Shown here piece by piece: positions 46,683-59,001 of a DNA stretch of 64,000 bases (the stretch's first letter is position 1; the number at the start of each line of letters is the position of its first letter). The notes below the pieces were generated by a model, which worked only from the letters and a program-made list of their open reading frames with translations, had not been told where the DNA came from and ran no database searches. Location of the stretch: positions 4,248,811-4,312,810 of the forward strand of contig JAJVDF010000019.1 in NCBI GenBank assembly GCA_022410635.1. The letters are read 5' to 3'. The translations under genes were made by a program, and so were the position numbers. This DNA comes from Tretioscincus oriximinensis. Its lineage: Eukaryota; Chordata; Lepidosauria; Squamata; Gymnophthalmidae.

Positions 46683-49600
46683 TGTACTCAAGGAAAAAAT
46701 AACTGGGATGTTTTAGAAAGCCAGAGGAATGAGCTGGAAGTATTTACTCACTGCCTGGGTAACATATTTGCCACCTAGCATTATAAATGTATCAGAAATC
46801 AAATATACCTGTTTGACCCTGTGAATGAAAATGCTGTGAAAAAGCATTCTGTCACCAATTAAAAGCAGCCTTTCCACTTGTGTTGTGTTGTCTAGACAGA
46901 CTGTCACCATGCTTTAATCCATCTTGGTTAGTCAAAGCACACAAGGAAATTATTGATTTGTGTTCATTCCGATACAAATGGTGAGTAGCACTGAGTGCCA
47001 ACAGGAAGCCCTCCTTCGTACCTTAGAGAATGATTCTTGTAATCATAAATTAGAGCATCTGAAATTCAGAGCACTTTGTTGTAATCTGTAATTTGCAGTG
47101 AAATCAAATAAATCCATATTACAATGCTTCCTTAATGCATTTGGACTGCCTTGAAACATTTATCATAAACGGAACAATCCTAGCAACCCTATATGCTGCT
47201 GGAAATATTTGTTAGGATATATTTCATTGTGAATTCACAGATAATTCTAATCCAGGCTTTACTGAATCATCTTTGGAATGATATTTCAAAAATAGCTAAT
47301 TAANGTTTTACGTCAGTGAATAAATATTTTTTTTGCTGCGGTGACAAAAAGGTCACTTTGAAAATGGTCACACATTTGCTTTTAAATTGTCTTAATTCCT
47401 AAAGATCTTACTGGTTTTCAGTCCAGTTACTCAGGAGTGGGAATGGTTTAAAATCACAAATTTGACCAAATGCTGAATGTCACAGTGGGCTCTTACTATT
47501 TATGACACAGACCAGAAGTAAGGTTCAGAATTTCCCTTTCTTTCTCCCTCTCTTGTCTTTCTTCCCTCCTTTTATCTTTTTCTTTCTTTTGAGGGAAAAT
47601 GTCTCTAACTTTAAAACAGACTTTGGCGGTATCACCACAACACCCCCCACAACCAATGAGTTGTGATTCAGTAAATGAGTTGGGATGAACAACTGACATG
47701 GACAATTACAAATTGTAGTTCCAAACCTAATATTGTGTTTGTTTATCCAGTGTTCTTCACCCAATAATAACTATATCATTTATATTTGTAATTGTTATGC
47801 AAAACAGGGGCAAAGTAGACANGCGCAGTTATTTATTCCGGCTACTTTATATAATGTTGATTATAAGATGCATAATAATCTTTCATCCCATAATAAGAAA
47901 GAGGAAGGGAAGCAGCTCTTTGCTAATCATGTTTTTTTACCTGGCTTGTTTCAGTATTTTCCATTCCTCCAATCCAACAGGATTGTTATGCCATTGTCCT
48001 TGATGGAAACTTCACTCTAAGGCACAAGCAAAACTAATTTCTCGGAAGTTATTGAACCACAACTTCCATACTTTCCTGCCACTTGCTCATCAGACTGTAG
48101 TTTAGTCACTCAATGGTTTTATTTTGATTAAAAGGGAAAATTTAGGATCAGCAGTGATCACATGTCTTTCTGGTTCATAGTAGTGTCATGAAAACAAGAA
48201 AATATTGTAAATGTTACACAATTAATCTTCAAATACAATAACAGATAAAACCTACAATTAGTTTAGGCNTAAAATGATCATGAACATTTTATGATGGTCA
48301 AATAGGCCTGTACGGTAAAGAATTTTTTTTGAGAAAGCATGAACTGTGTCATCCCCCAAGGGTAGTACATTACTGATCTCCTAATATTGCTGTATCATGG
48401 GAGCATCTACAGCTTAGAGATACAACAAATTTCTTAGAAGTAAAAGGGAGCTAAGAATATCATATGTGCCCATCTTGCAGTGTCAGTCTATTGTAGCATT
48501 ATTAGCTAGACTCTCACAATCTTAGGGTTCCATACTGAAATCTGCAGGACTGTTAAATTGATTGTGCCTGCAACTTAGGGATGATTATTGCTTTCTCACC
48601 AATCTAAAATTTTTGAGGTTTTTAGGAATTGTAGGAGGCATAGACACAATAGATATATAGGGGAACCAATAGGAGTCTGCAAGAAGCTGAGGCTCTGATT
48701 CTCCTTTTGCTCTACTGGGTGAACTGCTCTGCAGTGGTCAAAATCAGAGAAGAAATCAATAGAATTTTTTTCCCGTAATGGGTCCTATTGTGGATTACAT
48801 CCCCAAACAGAACCCTGCAATTTGCAAGTTTGTATAGACTAGCCAGGTTCCAGAGTGGGATATATGTACTGGATAGATCCTAGGCTGGGGTGTTTTCCTC
48901 CTGGTGCTAAACTAGGTCATTTGCTTTGAGGCTGTTTTACACCACCCCCTGTTCTTGGACCTCTGAGCTCCTGGGATACAAAATGCCCTGCTACACCATT
49001 AAAATTGATCCCCTATAAAATAGTGGACAATGAAGGGATGCTGCCCTTATTAATTTGTGGTTTGGTATACTACCCATAAACTCTAAAAAAAGAAATCAGC
49101 TAATTGATTGGACCAGAATGCCTTTTTGAGTGTCTGTAGTCCACTCTATGCTCTCTGCTATATGGACAGAATGTGCTAAGAAAAATTTATTANTGAGTCT
49201 TTGCAAATAGTACCTCAGAAGGCTAAACCTTCTAAAATGACTAAATCAAGTAAATGCAAATTATTAAGTACAAATGTGTGATTTGTACACTATTATAGAT
49301 AACACAGACTTCACTGGAATTTCTTGTGTTCAAATGTGAATATGTAATAATTATTCTGAATATAATCTGAAATAAGACCCAATGCATAAAAGACCTTAAT
49401 TCCTGCAGCAGATTTCATACTCATTTCTCATCTTGTTCTTATGTAACTCTTGCACTCCCTCATGGATATCCATGCCGTTCTGAAACCATGCCAGCCAACA
49501 AAGGAACTTTCTTCTTAACCCTGTGGCTTTTCCTGCTAACTTACTTTCTTCCTTCTTCCCCACATATGCTATTTCTTCCTCCCACTTATTTGTGCACGCT

Positions 49601-50130
49601 CAGCCTTTTGCTCAATTAGTCTTGGATGGTCGCAATATCAAAAGTTGGATGATTGCAATATAAAATATATATCAAATGTGGTTGATACAGAGCCACAACC
49701 CCACCACCTCTGCAATAGNGGAACCTGCTTGCATCAATGTTTGCACTTATTTTCATTCCTTTTTACATGTCTCCAATCAAATAAATTGGAATGGATATGC
49801 AAAGAAGTTTTTAAAAAGTTCAGTAAAAAAGAGTCTCTTCCTGGTTATTTAGTCAGAAACATTTCTATTCTGAACTTTGCTAATGAGCATCTGTGCTATA
49901 ATTATTTCATGAACAGAAAAGGCAAGGCAGCAAAGTTGTCATTGAAAGGTGTTAGATGATCTGTTTCTGTGGTATATTAAAAATAATAATGTTAAGACTG
50001 AAGATTCTGGTTCAAAAAATTACCTTGCACATTATTAGTTTTGACTTTGCAGATTATTACTTTAAATATATTTTATCATATACTGTGTGCAATATTTAAA
50101 GTGAGGTAGATATCATTGGGTGTTTTCTTC
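46683..50130. other. No gene or recognised repeat
   Basis: About 47040-47330 is varied, AT-rich and repeat-free and could be a conserved noncoding element. The rest shows only short frames. Confidence 0.4.
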
Positions 50131-50131
50131 T

Positions 50132-50215
50132 CATTTTTTAAATTTGTTTATATTCTGCCCTACTCCGAGTTCTCGAAGAATCACAATAAAAACCAATATA
50201 AGATACATTAAAAAT
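50132..50215 (-). repeat. Possible L2/CR1-like 3' end
   Basis: 'tttatattctgccctactccgag', then 'agaatcacaataaaaaccaatataag', resembles the reverse complement of the 'cggggtataa...aaata' LINE tails. Old and short. Confidence 0.35.
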
Positions 50216-50534
50216 AAAGATGAAACAATTGAAGTATCTTATAAGAGTCTGATTGTTGCTCAATATGGAATGGAATTCTGTACTCTAATACAGCATTGTA
50301 TTGATATCCTCCTCACTAATGTGGCTTTAATGTTTATCAAACTAATTGACTCAAGGGAATGTATTACATGGTGATCAAGTATATCAAATGCGAGGTGGAG
50401 GATTTGTGGATTTCATGTGGGACAGAACCAAAAGCCAGATGGGCTCAGTCACCTAGTTTATGGCTTTCTGATCCTCCTGAGATAAAACTGAGTAAGTCCT
50501 TATTCATTTTGTCTTTTAAAAAATTTGATGAACT

Positions 50535-50845
50535 GAAGAAGAAGAAGAAGAAGAAGAAGAAGAAGAAGAAGAAGAAGAAGAAGAAGAAGAAGAAGAAGAA
50601 GAAGAAGAAGAAGAAGAAGAAGAAGAAGAAGAAGAAGAAGAAGAAGAAGAAGAAGAAGAAGAAGAAGAAGAAGAAGAAGAAGAAGAAGAAGAAGAAGAAG
50701 AAGAAGAAGAAGAAGAAGAAGAAGAAGAAGAAGAAAAAGAAAAAGAAGAAGAAGAAGAAGAAGAAGAAGAAGAAGAAGAAGAAGAAGAAGAAGAAGAAGA
50801 AGAAGAAGAAGAAGAAGAAGAAGAAGAAGAAGAAGAAGAAGAAGA
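50535..50845 (+). repeat. (GAA)n tract, about 310 bp
   Basis: Roughly 100 nearly pure GAA units with a single GAAAAAGAAAAA interruption at about 50734-50745, ending in (GAT)4 at 50844-50855. It lies upstream (plus strand) of a minus-strand SINE, as at 39.2 kb, with a MITE fragment between. The most likely origin is an expanded (TTC)n SINE tail. Confidence 0.9.
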
Positions 50846-50855
50846 TGATGATGAT

Positions 50856-50997
50856 TTGCCTCCCAGTTTTTCTGAGGAAAACAAAAAAAAATTGAAAATT
50901 TTTTTTTTAAATACATTTCCTCAGAAAAAACTGGGAGGCATCCCAAAATCGGGTTTTCAGACCACCACCACCCTAAAGGGGTCATCTGGTCAGCCTA
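50856..50997 (-). mobile_element. hAT-like MITE fragment, family 'gactgaccagat'
   Basis: Inverted arms 'cctcccagtttttctgagg' and 'cctcagaaaaaactgggagg', then the family's terminal part 'ccaaaatcgggttttcag', then 'ggggtcatctggtcagccta' (end at 50997). The left terminus is lost next to the GAA tract, so the order is GAA tract, MITE fragment, SINE. Confidence 0.65.
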
Positions 50998-51285
50998 TTC
51001 TTATACTCCACTTTTCAAAGGGACTCAAAGGGACTCAAAGTGGCTTACAAGGGTATTTTGCCCNAAAGCTTACATTCTATCTTCCTCACAAGGCTGTGGT
51101 GGTTTCCATGTATCTACTTGCAGTCAGTTGCAATTTTTCGCAATTCTTGCTTTCAAATAGCTGGGTTGGCTAGACCTACATGCAAGGAGAATGTGCTCAC
51201 CCCTCCCCACGTCCNACACAGGGCTTCAAAACCCGATCTCCCAGATTAGAGATGGTTTCCTAAGCAACTGAGCCATTCGTGCCTG
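50998..51285 (-). mobile_element. tRNA-derived SINE
   Basis: Minus-strand copy whose 3' end 'ttcttatactccactttt' begins directly at the MITE end. 'gggactcaaa' is duplicated (about 51020-51040). The head has a clear A-box-like TGGCTCAGTTGC (minus strand, about 51265-51276). The B-box region reads 'gggttttgaagccc' (about 51225-51238). Confidence 0.75.
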
Positions 51286-51720
51286 AAGTATTTATTTTTT
51301 GCTGATTATAAAAGTGGTGAATATATTACAAGTCTAAAAGTATACAAGGAAGTAAAATTCACATTACATTTTATTTGGTCTGTTTTATGATATAGTGCTT
51401 TTCAATCAGAAGATGCACAAAATAATTTCCTCTATAGGGTTGAAAAAGAAAGGTCTGCTGGCCAGGGGAGGAGGAGGAGGAGAAAGAGAAGCTGATGCCA
51501 TGACAGAGGATGGGGAACATGGACTAATGCTATTCAGTCTTTTCAAAATTCCTGAGTTCTTGTTCCATTTCAGTATTGGGAGTCAGCATTGCACCACGCC
51601 ACACAGTTCAGTTCCATCGACCTCCAGTCTGCACGTCTACCCCTCGTGCATATTTTACCACAACAAGCCCCATTTCTGAGGAGAAAGAGGAAGTTAATTC
51701 ATTTTAAGAGTGAGCAAAGA
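51286..51720. other. No gene or clear repeat
   Basis: Unassigned. Confidence 0.4.
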
Positions 51721-51724
51721 GCAT

Positions 51725-51890
51725 GGCCGTATTTAGGCAAAGTATAGCTACTGGTAGTAGTAAGATATTGCTATTTTTATTGTTTTTATTATTATAAAAC
51801 CCAAAGTAACTGAGGGAAGAGAAGGAGTAAAATAAAAAAATAAGTAAGTGAATTACAGCCCATGGGCAAAATACAGCAAAATTGCAGTCC
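51725..51890 (+). repeat. Interspersed repeat, copy 1 (partner 63469-63640)
   Basis: Shares with 63469-63640, in order, 'gtatttagg/gtgtttagg', 'ggtagta.taagatatt', 'tttattattataaaaccc', 'gaggagtaaaataaa'-like and 'aataagtaagtgaattacagcccatg'. Both copies are followed by a foldback element of the same family (52055-52179 and 63763-63938). Confidence 0.7.
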
Positions 51891-52054
51891 TGGCAAGGAG
51901 GCTTAAAGACTATAGTAGAACTCTNTAGAGATCATTGGGCTTGCCAAGCCATATTAAATGAAGCAAAATGAAAGTGGGCTGCTGTATTCCTCGTGCTCCT
52001 GAGGCACCTCTCATTGAACTCAGCTTTCTCACTAAAAATCCATCTCCTCTAATG

Positions 52055-52179
52055 TCCTGTCCCCACTAAGCCTTATTCTGGTCCAAAATGGGGCCTGCCA
52101 TAGTCTACAATGACATGTGGCTGGCCAAGCCTTTGTCTTGCGATATAACACAGAATAAGACTCCATAAGGACAGGGCCT
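52055..52179. mobile_element. Foldback MITE, family of 63.76 kb
   Basis: The left end 'tcctgtccccactaagccttattctgg' is matched inversely by the right end, which reads inward 'ccctgtccttatggagtcttattctg'. Middle 'atggggcctgccatag' also occurs in the 63.8-kb copy. Class uncertain. Confidence 0.55.
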
Positions 52180-54341
52180 ATCTAACCGCTACTTCATTTG
52201 CCTCCCTTGTTGCATCACAAATCCATAAGAACAAATGCAGTAGCTTTGTAATCTGCTGCTCTGTGGAATTTGATTTCAAGATTTTGCTGTAGCCAAGACA
52301 CTTTCACAGCTATTGCCCTGTGGGAACTGCGCTTCTTAAGGAAAGAGCCCTTGAGATTTGATAGGACTTTGACTAGAAGTGGCCATAAAGAATGAAGGGA
52401 GAGAGAAAAATCCCAATATTTAAAATGATTTGAATAGGCATCTAATAGTTTGCTTATATATATGTATTTCCACCTGTTATCATTTCTGAGATTGTCTGCA
52501 GTGACAGCTGCAGGTGGCTGGCCAAAGGGGGCAAACCTGTCCAAACCAAGACCATGGCTGCAGCTTCCCTGAAGCAAGAATATGAAGAAATAACTGATTT
52601 ATGCAGATAGATTCAAGTGCTTTCTTTTAAGCGCTACATTCCTGGATAGGCTGAGGAACCATTTAAAAAAAATCTAAGTAGAGAGAAAAATCTCTTCTGA
52701 AAAATAGATCTCTTCTGGAATGGATAAGAAAATTCTTATTTCCTTCTTCTGAGAGAGGGAAGCCAGAAAAAAGGAGTTGTAAATAAATACAATAAATTAA
52801 ATTAAATAAATAAATAAATAAATCACACATGCAGATGGGGACTTTGTGCTACTAAATCAGCAGCAAAGTATTATCCTGGAAAACTGAGATATTACAGCTC
52901 CCTCTTTCCACCACAGCTGTTTGTTCACATTTACATGTGGACAAAGACTTGATTTTACGCTATTATGATGTGAAACTTTAAAAATCTGGATGCAGCCTAT
53001 GCCGAGCACTCTCTTACCCATGGATCTGATAAGTTTCATCAAGGTTCAAGATTAGTTTATCACTAATTGCCGGGTGGCAAAATTATGTAACTGTACAATA
53101 TTGGCTTGCCCCATTTCACTGCACCTTTCACTTTAGGATAAAAAATGCCGTGAAAAACGAGACAGAGTTGAAAGGGAAATGGGCTGATCCTCCTCAGAGA
53201 GGTTCACAATTTGTGTGACAGAAATGCACTGAATCACAGAGGGAAGTAAAAGGGGAAGAACGAGAGGGAAGGAGACTAAAAAGAGTTTCTCTAACTAAAT
53301 TGAGGCCAGAGAGAAAGGAAAGGATGGACACTGAAAGCTGAAGTAATGTTATGGGTATGATCCACCCTGACTGAAGCCCCAGTGTATCCCAAAATAGAGT
53401 AATCTGTTGTATCATACTAGGTCCTTGGAGAGAAAATAAAGTAGTCCCTGAGTAAAACATCTCTGCAATTAATAACTTCTCACCTAGGAACATTAACGTT
53501 TGTCGTTCTCCTAATTGAGGAGAGATTACATTTTGAAAATGCTTGATTGTTTGCAAAGGAAATAGAAGAAAGAACAGTAAGAAGAAATACGGGGAATTCA
53601 GAAATGGCTGTACTTTACAAATAGGATGCGAACAAGGGAGTAAAACTTTGTATGTGGAAGCTATAGCAATTCATTGGAAGTGGACTGCAGTTTACTATGG
53701 GTCAAGGTCATTTGCTTTTCTGTGTCTTGAGGGGATCGTGTGTGTGTGATGGTATGTTTAAAATGCAGAAAATATTTCAGATAACAATAGTGTGCTTGAA
53801 GCAGAATTTGCTTGAAGACTTCTATGCTTCTAGCAGTTGACCTGGATGGATCTGGATCAATACTGACCTACACAGTCCTCTGCTCTACTATCCTCTAGGC
53901 CATTTTCCTCCATTTACATCTTGCAGTCAACACTTATGGCAACTTAGGCTTGTTGAAAACTTCGCTTACAAAAAAAGTAAATATTTGTTTATCACATTCT
54001 GTCTTTCACTATTCCAAATATTGTTTTTAAGATCTCACAAGCTCCTCAGACATTTAGAAAGTGTTCACTGATTTGAAGGTTAACAAGAGTCCATAGGCTT
54101 TCTTAGTGGGGAAAAAACCCTCATTTTGTATTAGTGATCTTTCCCTAGTTCCTGGGTATGTTTTGAGACACAGCCATGTCAGATTGTACTAGATGCCTAG
54201 AGAATATTGTAGAGAGACAAATAAACGTGAAAAGACTTGATGAAAAGAAAAATACTATGTTTAAGTTCATACTATGCCAAACTCTGTTTTCCATTAATAT
54301 TAGAAGTGTATGGACAAATACTCTTTAACAATACCNGAGAT
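52180..54341. other. No gene; one AAAT microsatellite
   Basis: (AAAT)n at about 52785-52824. The dispersed motif 'ctggatgcagcctatg' lies at 52985-53000. Nothing coding. Confidence 0.45.
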
Positions 54342-54570
54342 TAGGGTTGCCATAATCTAAGTGTCTAAAACCGGGACACAATTTAGAAATTAGTAAACCC
54401 CCCACCCATAACAACACATTACACACACACACACCTAGCACGGCGTGCTCATTCTTGCCAAAGACCAAGAGAAGCGGTGGGTGGACTGAAAAGGGACAGA
54501 AGTGGCTTTGGCTCTCCCCCAACCTTTATGTCCCATATTTTATTGTTATTGCAACACTTAGGGCTACTAA
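54342..54570. mobile_element. hAT-like MITE, family 'tagggttgccata', degenerate
   Basis: The left end tagggttgccata (54342-54354), then 'aaaaccgggacacaattt', matches the intact copy at 60653-61054. A degraded right end may be 'gtcccatattttattg...ttgcaacactta' (about 54530-54561). An (AC)n run lies inside at 54411-54434. Confidence 0.55.
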
Positions 54571-55030
54571 TGTAGATTCCAAGACATCATTTGTTAGACA
54601 GTGTAGAACCNACTATCGTGTAGACATTGAGCAGGCATATTAGAGTCTAAGGGAAATGAGAATTCTGAGATTTTAAAAAAAGTATTGTGATGATGTATGA
54701 TGCATGATAGTATACAGAATTTATTGAAAGTTTCTGTCTCAGCAATTGAGTGGAGAAGATTTTTTTTCTTCCATTTTAATTATCTTTTACTTTATGTTCT
54801 TATGTGATTAGAAAGCACAGAAGGAATTCAAAGTTAGAACAATAAAATTAAAGGACAACAAAATAGTTTGGGATTCTCCATGAATGTGTTTGGATTTTAA
54901 ATTAGATGTGTGGTGACTCTAAAAGATAGTGATTCGAACAGCCATATGGAATTTTCAGATAATAGTCTTTTAATGAGCTGCAGGATTCTAAGAAACAAAC
55001 TAAAAAGTAAGAAACCATTTATTCCTCTTA
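54571..55030. other. No gene or clear repeat
   Basis: Unassigned; a (TA)n run follows at 55039-55057. Confidence 0.4.
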
Positions 55031-55059
55031 TGAACAGTTATATATATATATATATTTTG

Positions 55060-55225
55060 GGGGGATGGTCTCTCAGGGATAACTATGGCTGCCTCCCCAC
55101 AAAGTCTTTGTACCATGCCGGTACTGAAATAGTCAAGAATTTGTCCCACGTGGGGAAGGACTTTCAGTAGTTCACTTGGAATAAAGCTCTGTTGCCGCAG
55201 AATATCCAGAGGGGAGGCAGTCGTA
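55060..55225 (+). repeat. Interspersed repeat with AATAAA, partner of 4.52 kb
   Basis: See 4520-4720. Contains 'cacgtggggaaggac', AATAAA (about 55181) and 'gctctgttgccgcagaatatcc'. Confidence 0.35.
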
Positions 55226-55240
55226 GTGGCAAGGCATCTA

Positions 55241-55426
55241 CAGGATGCTTCAAAAAAAATGTATACACACTGTGTAAATTTATTTACTGTTCTACAAAGT
55301 TAAGTAAATAACAAATGTTCAAATCGGTGACCTGCATCATCAATACAATTCTGAGTACGAGTCACCACTGATTCTGTACATCGTATGGAAGTTCAAAGTG
55401 TGTATACATTTTTTTGAAGCATCCTG
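55241..55426 (-). mobile_element. Tc1/mariner-type MITE keeping transposase 3' end
   Basis: 186 bp between TA dinucleotides (55239-55240 and 55427-55428). Ends are caggatgcttcaaaaaaaatg and, inverted, caggatgcttcaaaaaaatg. Same family as 38750-38983. Minus-strand 55300-55379 reads as an open frame ending in 'CIDDAGHRFEHLLF' and a stop, which resembles the C-terminus of Tc1/mariner-like transposases ('C.....GGHFEHLL' pattern). The rest of the enzyme is deleted. Confidence 0.75.
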
Positions 55427-55627
55427 TATTTTCTATGAGAAACATCTTTGACTCAGTACTTTTCATTGTCTTGGAACAGGTTAACAGCAAATCAGTTCTG
55501 TATAGTTATCAAGAACCTTTATGGAGATTTTCAGTAGTTATTACAAGTCAGACTGCATATGCACTGGTCAGCTGTCCATGACTCCCATGGAATAATACAT
55601 CCTCATGGAACAAGGCATCAGAGTAGA

Positions 55628-55915
55628 CAACAACAACAACAACAACAACAGGGGTTTTTTTACCTTGCTTTTCTCACCAGAGGGGACTCAAAGCGCCTTA
55701 TAAGATTATTTTTCACCCGAAGATTTACATTCTATCTTCCCCACCATGCTGTGGTTGTTCCCATTTATCTAGTTGTAGTCAGTTGCAATTTCTTGCACTT
55801 TGTNCTTTCAAATAGCTGGGTTGGCTACAGATTAGTAGAAGGTGCTCACCCCTCCCCATGTCTGACCCAGAGCCTCAAAACCCAATCTCACTTTAGTGAC
55901 TGCACCATTCGTGCC
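55628..55915 (-). mobile_element. tRNA-derived SINE with (CAA)n tail
   Basis: Minus-strand copy of the GAA-tailed family with a different tail: (CAA)7 on the plus strand (55628-55650), i.e. (TTG)n at its 3' end. The body 'tctatcttccccaccatgctgtgg', 'tcaaatagctgggttggcta' and head 'gactgcaccattcgtgcc' (about 55898-55915) are conserved. Confidence 0.75.
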
Positions 55916-57218
55916 CATGTAATGTATGTCTATGAAAGCTTTAAGAATGCTTTGTGATTAGAGAATAACAAAGCAATTGGCAACAAAAATGCTCTGGCCT
56001 TACTAGTTCTCCAGTCCAAATGCAAATCTGAGAAATCTTGTTAATTGACAAAATGATGGTTTTCTTACTGGTCAGCTACTTATTTGTTAATTTTTTTTAC
56101 CTCCCTATAGGATATAGGTTGCATCCATATGGCTGCCTTTTGTGGTGCTGTTTCTGTTACAAAACACTATAAAAGATTTACAATGTCATTGCTGGTTGCC
56201 TTCCTGCACAAATAAATGGTTTCTCTTCTTTATGAATTGGCCTACATTTCCCATTAAACACTGCTGTAAAGCCTAGCTTGTGATTAGTGGATTTGTATCA
56301 CTTCTGTCATTGGCTGCATGTGGNTGCAACTCTGTAAATGTGAGTGTGGGTAATTTATCATTTGTCTCTCTGTTGTTATTTCCAACATTCAGTTTGCTAT
56401 ATATATAATCTGCCCCTAGGTAGTTGTTCACTGGTATCTAAAGAAGTACATTTGACTATGCTGCTTACTTATTTTTTACCCTCTAAAAATGCTACAAGAC
56501 CAACTTTCTGGAATTTCTGGAGCCAGACTAATGTTCAGGGTTTGGTTCTGGTACTGATTCAATATTAGCAGAGTACGTAGGGACCATTCAAACCCCTTTG
56601 TGAGAAGATCTGGTGAAGATCTCAGTAGAAAGAAAACAGGCTCCACAGTGCATAGGTGAAATAAGCAAAGAATATACTGTATACTGGTCACTTGTGCATA
56701 CAGGTTAAGTAACCATGGTTAAGACCAACTTCAGCTGAAGCTATTTACAGTTGCAAGAAACAAAACACTAGAGAGCAAGCCAAAGTATCTCTCATTCACA
56801 CAGAGAAGAATCAGCAAATGTGAGCTTCACAGCAATAGCATACTGTAATACTGATAACGGGGCATGCGCACAAAGCAGAAATTACTTAGACATAACAATA
56901 CGGTTTCTCATGGGAACACAGCTGATTATCACATACTGAAGGCCATTTCTAACCTAGATGGCAACAATAATCCAAACTGCTGATTCAGCTGGGACTAGAT
57001 CTATGCCTGAATTCCAACAACATTGTTATTTCTTTGAAACCTACCAAATTGAAAAACTGAAATGCAAGATCCACCATCATCGGAGTTAGCTTGAACGTTA
57101 TTAGGGCTTCCAGAATTCAATCAAAGTTTGGGGAGGAAGTTTCTAAGTCTTGAGTATACTTTCCTGTTTACTGATTTGATGTTGTTACTTGCTCAGGTGA
57201 TCATACACTGTTTTTAAT
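55916..57218. other. No gene or clear repeat
   Basis: Unassigned; 'gttgcatccatatggctgcc' at 56118-56137 resembles the dispersed MITE-end motif. Confidence 0.4.
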
Positions 57219-57763
57219 TAGANAGACCAGATGCCCCTTTTGGTGGTGGGGGGGGGAAACCAGGTTTTGGGGTGTCTCCCCTGCCCTCACGGGGTGGGGA
57301 GCCATTTCTCCGGTTTTTGCTGAGAATTTTTTTTTTATTTAAAAGAATTCACTGCACCACCACTAGGGGTTTCTGGCAAACGGGGCCAGCTCCTGAAGGC
57401 ACCTTCCATTCAGTAAAAAATAAAAATTCTCGTGCACTTCAAACAATTCTAGCACAACTAAAATAATGATTTTTTTTTAAAAAAGCAATACATTGCATCA
57501 CCACTAGGGGTCTCTAGCAACCGTGGCCAGCTCCTGAAGGCACCCTCCCCTCTGTAAAAAAAATTAAAAATTCTGATGTACTCCAAAAATTCTCACAGTT
57601 TAAAAATTCTCACACACTTAAAAAATTCTCACATGCTTAACAGATTTCTTGGGAGGGAATTTCGGGAATGTATGTTGGTGGGTAATTTGCATATTTATGA
57701 ATATGCAAATTAGCATGAATATTAATTTCAAAGGTTTGGGCCTCAGAAAATCTGGTCAGTCTA
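57219..57763. mobile_element. Full-length hAT-like element, family 'gactgaccagat'
   Basis: 545 bp flanked by exact 8-bp TSDs, tttttaat (57211-57218 and 57764-57771). The right end, inverted, is tagactgaccagat; the left is the same with an N and small change (taganagaccagat). Two direct internal units of about 140 bp start at about 57352 and 57494 ('caccactaggggt.tctggcaa', 'ggccagctcctgaaggcacc'). No transposase. This is the reference copy for those at 45.9, 46.5 and 50.9 kb. Confidence 0.8.
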
Positions 57764-57771
57764 TTTTTAAT

Positions 57772-59000
57772 TGAAGTTATTTGTATAAGATTTTCAATTG
57801 TATTTTATTCTATTTTAGCCCGACTTGTTTTAAACTTTTGATAACNTTTTTATACGGTCAAAGGACTAACCAATAAAATCAACTGATTTGAAATGCAAGA
57901 TGCCATAATTTCTACTAAGGCTAGGCCTGGAAAGTATTCCCTGGGGGAAAAAGTGTTTCTTTGAATGAAAATTTATATTATTCTTTCCTTTATCTCCCCA
58001 ACACTTTCTAAACACTCAGTAATATCATACTTCTTGCCGTGTATTAATTCTTCACTCAAACATGTATCGAAATGATTTCAAGTCCCTTTAAGTGGTAATT
58101 TGAGGCACACAGGGAACAACAGGCACTTTTAATAGATTGCTTCCACACAACTGCAAATAATTTACGAAGATTAGGATGTTGTCACAGAGATAGCAGAAGC
58201 TTTGGGATTCCTTTCTGAAGCTGTTCTGAACTGATGGCTAATTGGTATTTTAAGGGTGGATGAAAAGGAATGAGGAAATANGTTAAGAGGAGCTCATTGT
58301 TTATTTACTATTAATATTTGGTTGGTTTTGTAGGGAAAAAAATTAAAAAGAATTTTCTACACATTCTATTAATATTCACATTATCTCATGCGTACAGACT
58401 TACCAGAGTTATTTTTTTTTCTAGTTTCAATTGTCCTCTTTTCATTTTCATTCAAATAATTGGATGAAATTATACCAAGGGTGAAGATATGTGGAATCCT
58501 CAAAAATGGTGAGGAAACATTTTATATTAACAACCTGTGCTAAGAAGTGATGAAGCCTTATTATCTTTCCGATTAGATAACTGTTTATTCTAACTTGAGT
58601 AGCAACCAAAGAGTCAAAAACAAAAATAAAAAGCATCCTCAAAAAACAAAATTTACCATTAAAAACTGTATGAAAAGCTTTTTTTTTTTCAAAAATAGAA
58701 TTAAAAAAAATATGAATTGCACTATGCTCCTGCCTGCTACTAATATATAGTAATATATATGAGCATACAGGAGCATGGTACTACAGATATGTGTATGTGT
58801 GGTTTTGTAAGACTCCATCCAGACTGACTTATTCCAGAATGCAGCCAAAATATTCCAGAGTAAAACACCAACATCTGGGTGAAGCCCAAAGATTTGATGT
58901 AATATCCAAAAGTGAATTTTAGGCAGATGTCCCCAAACTACTTGATCTAAGCCCACTGTCTTATTTATACAGTGAGCACTAGTGTAAGGCAGTGAGCTTA
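57772..59000. other. No gene; possibly conserved noncoding DNA
   Basis: 57775-57890 may be a worn LINE tail ('ttgtattttattctattttagcccgac'). 58075-58260 is repeat-free and varied in composition. Confidence 0.35.
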
Positions 59001-59001
59001 A

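Noticed and set aside
50359..50985. Long open frames of poly-Lys, poly-Leu and poly-Ser
   Set aside because: They are the translations of the (GAA)n tract in different frames and strands; there are no non-repeat domains.
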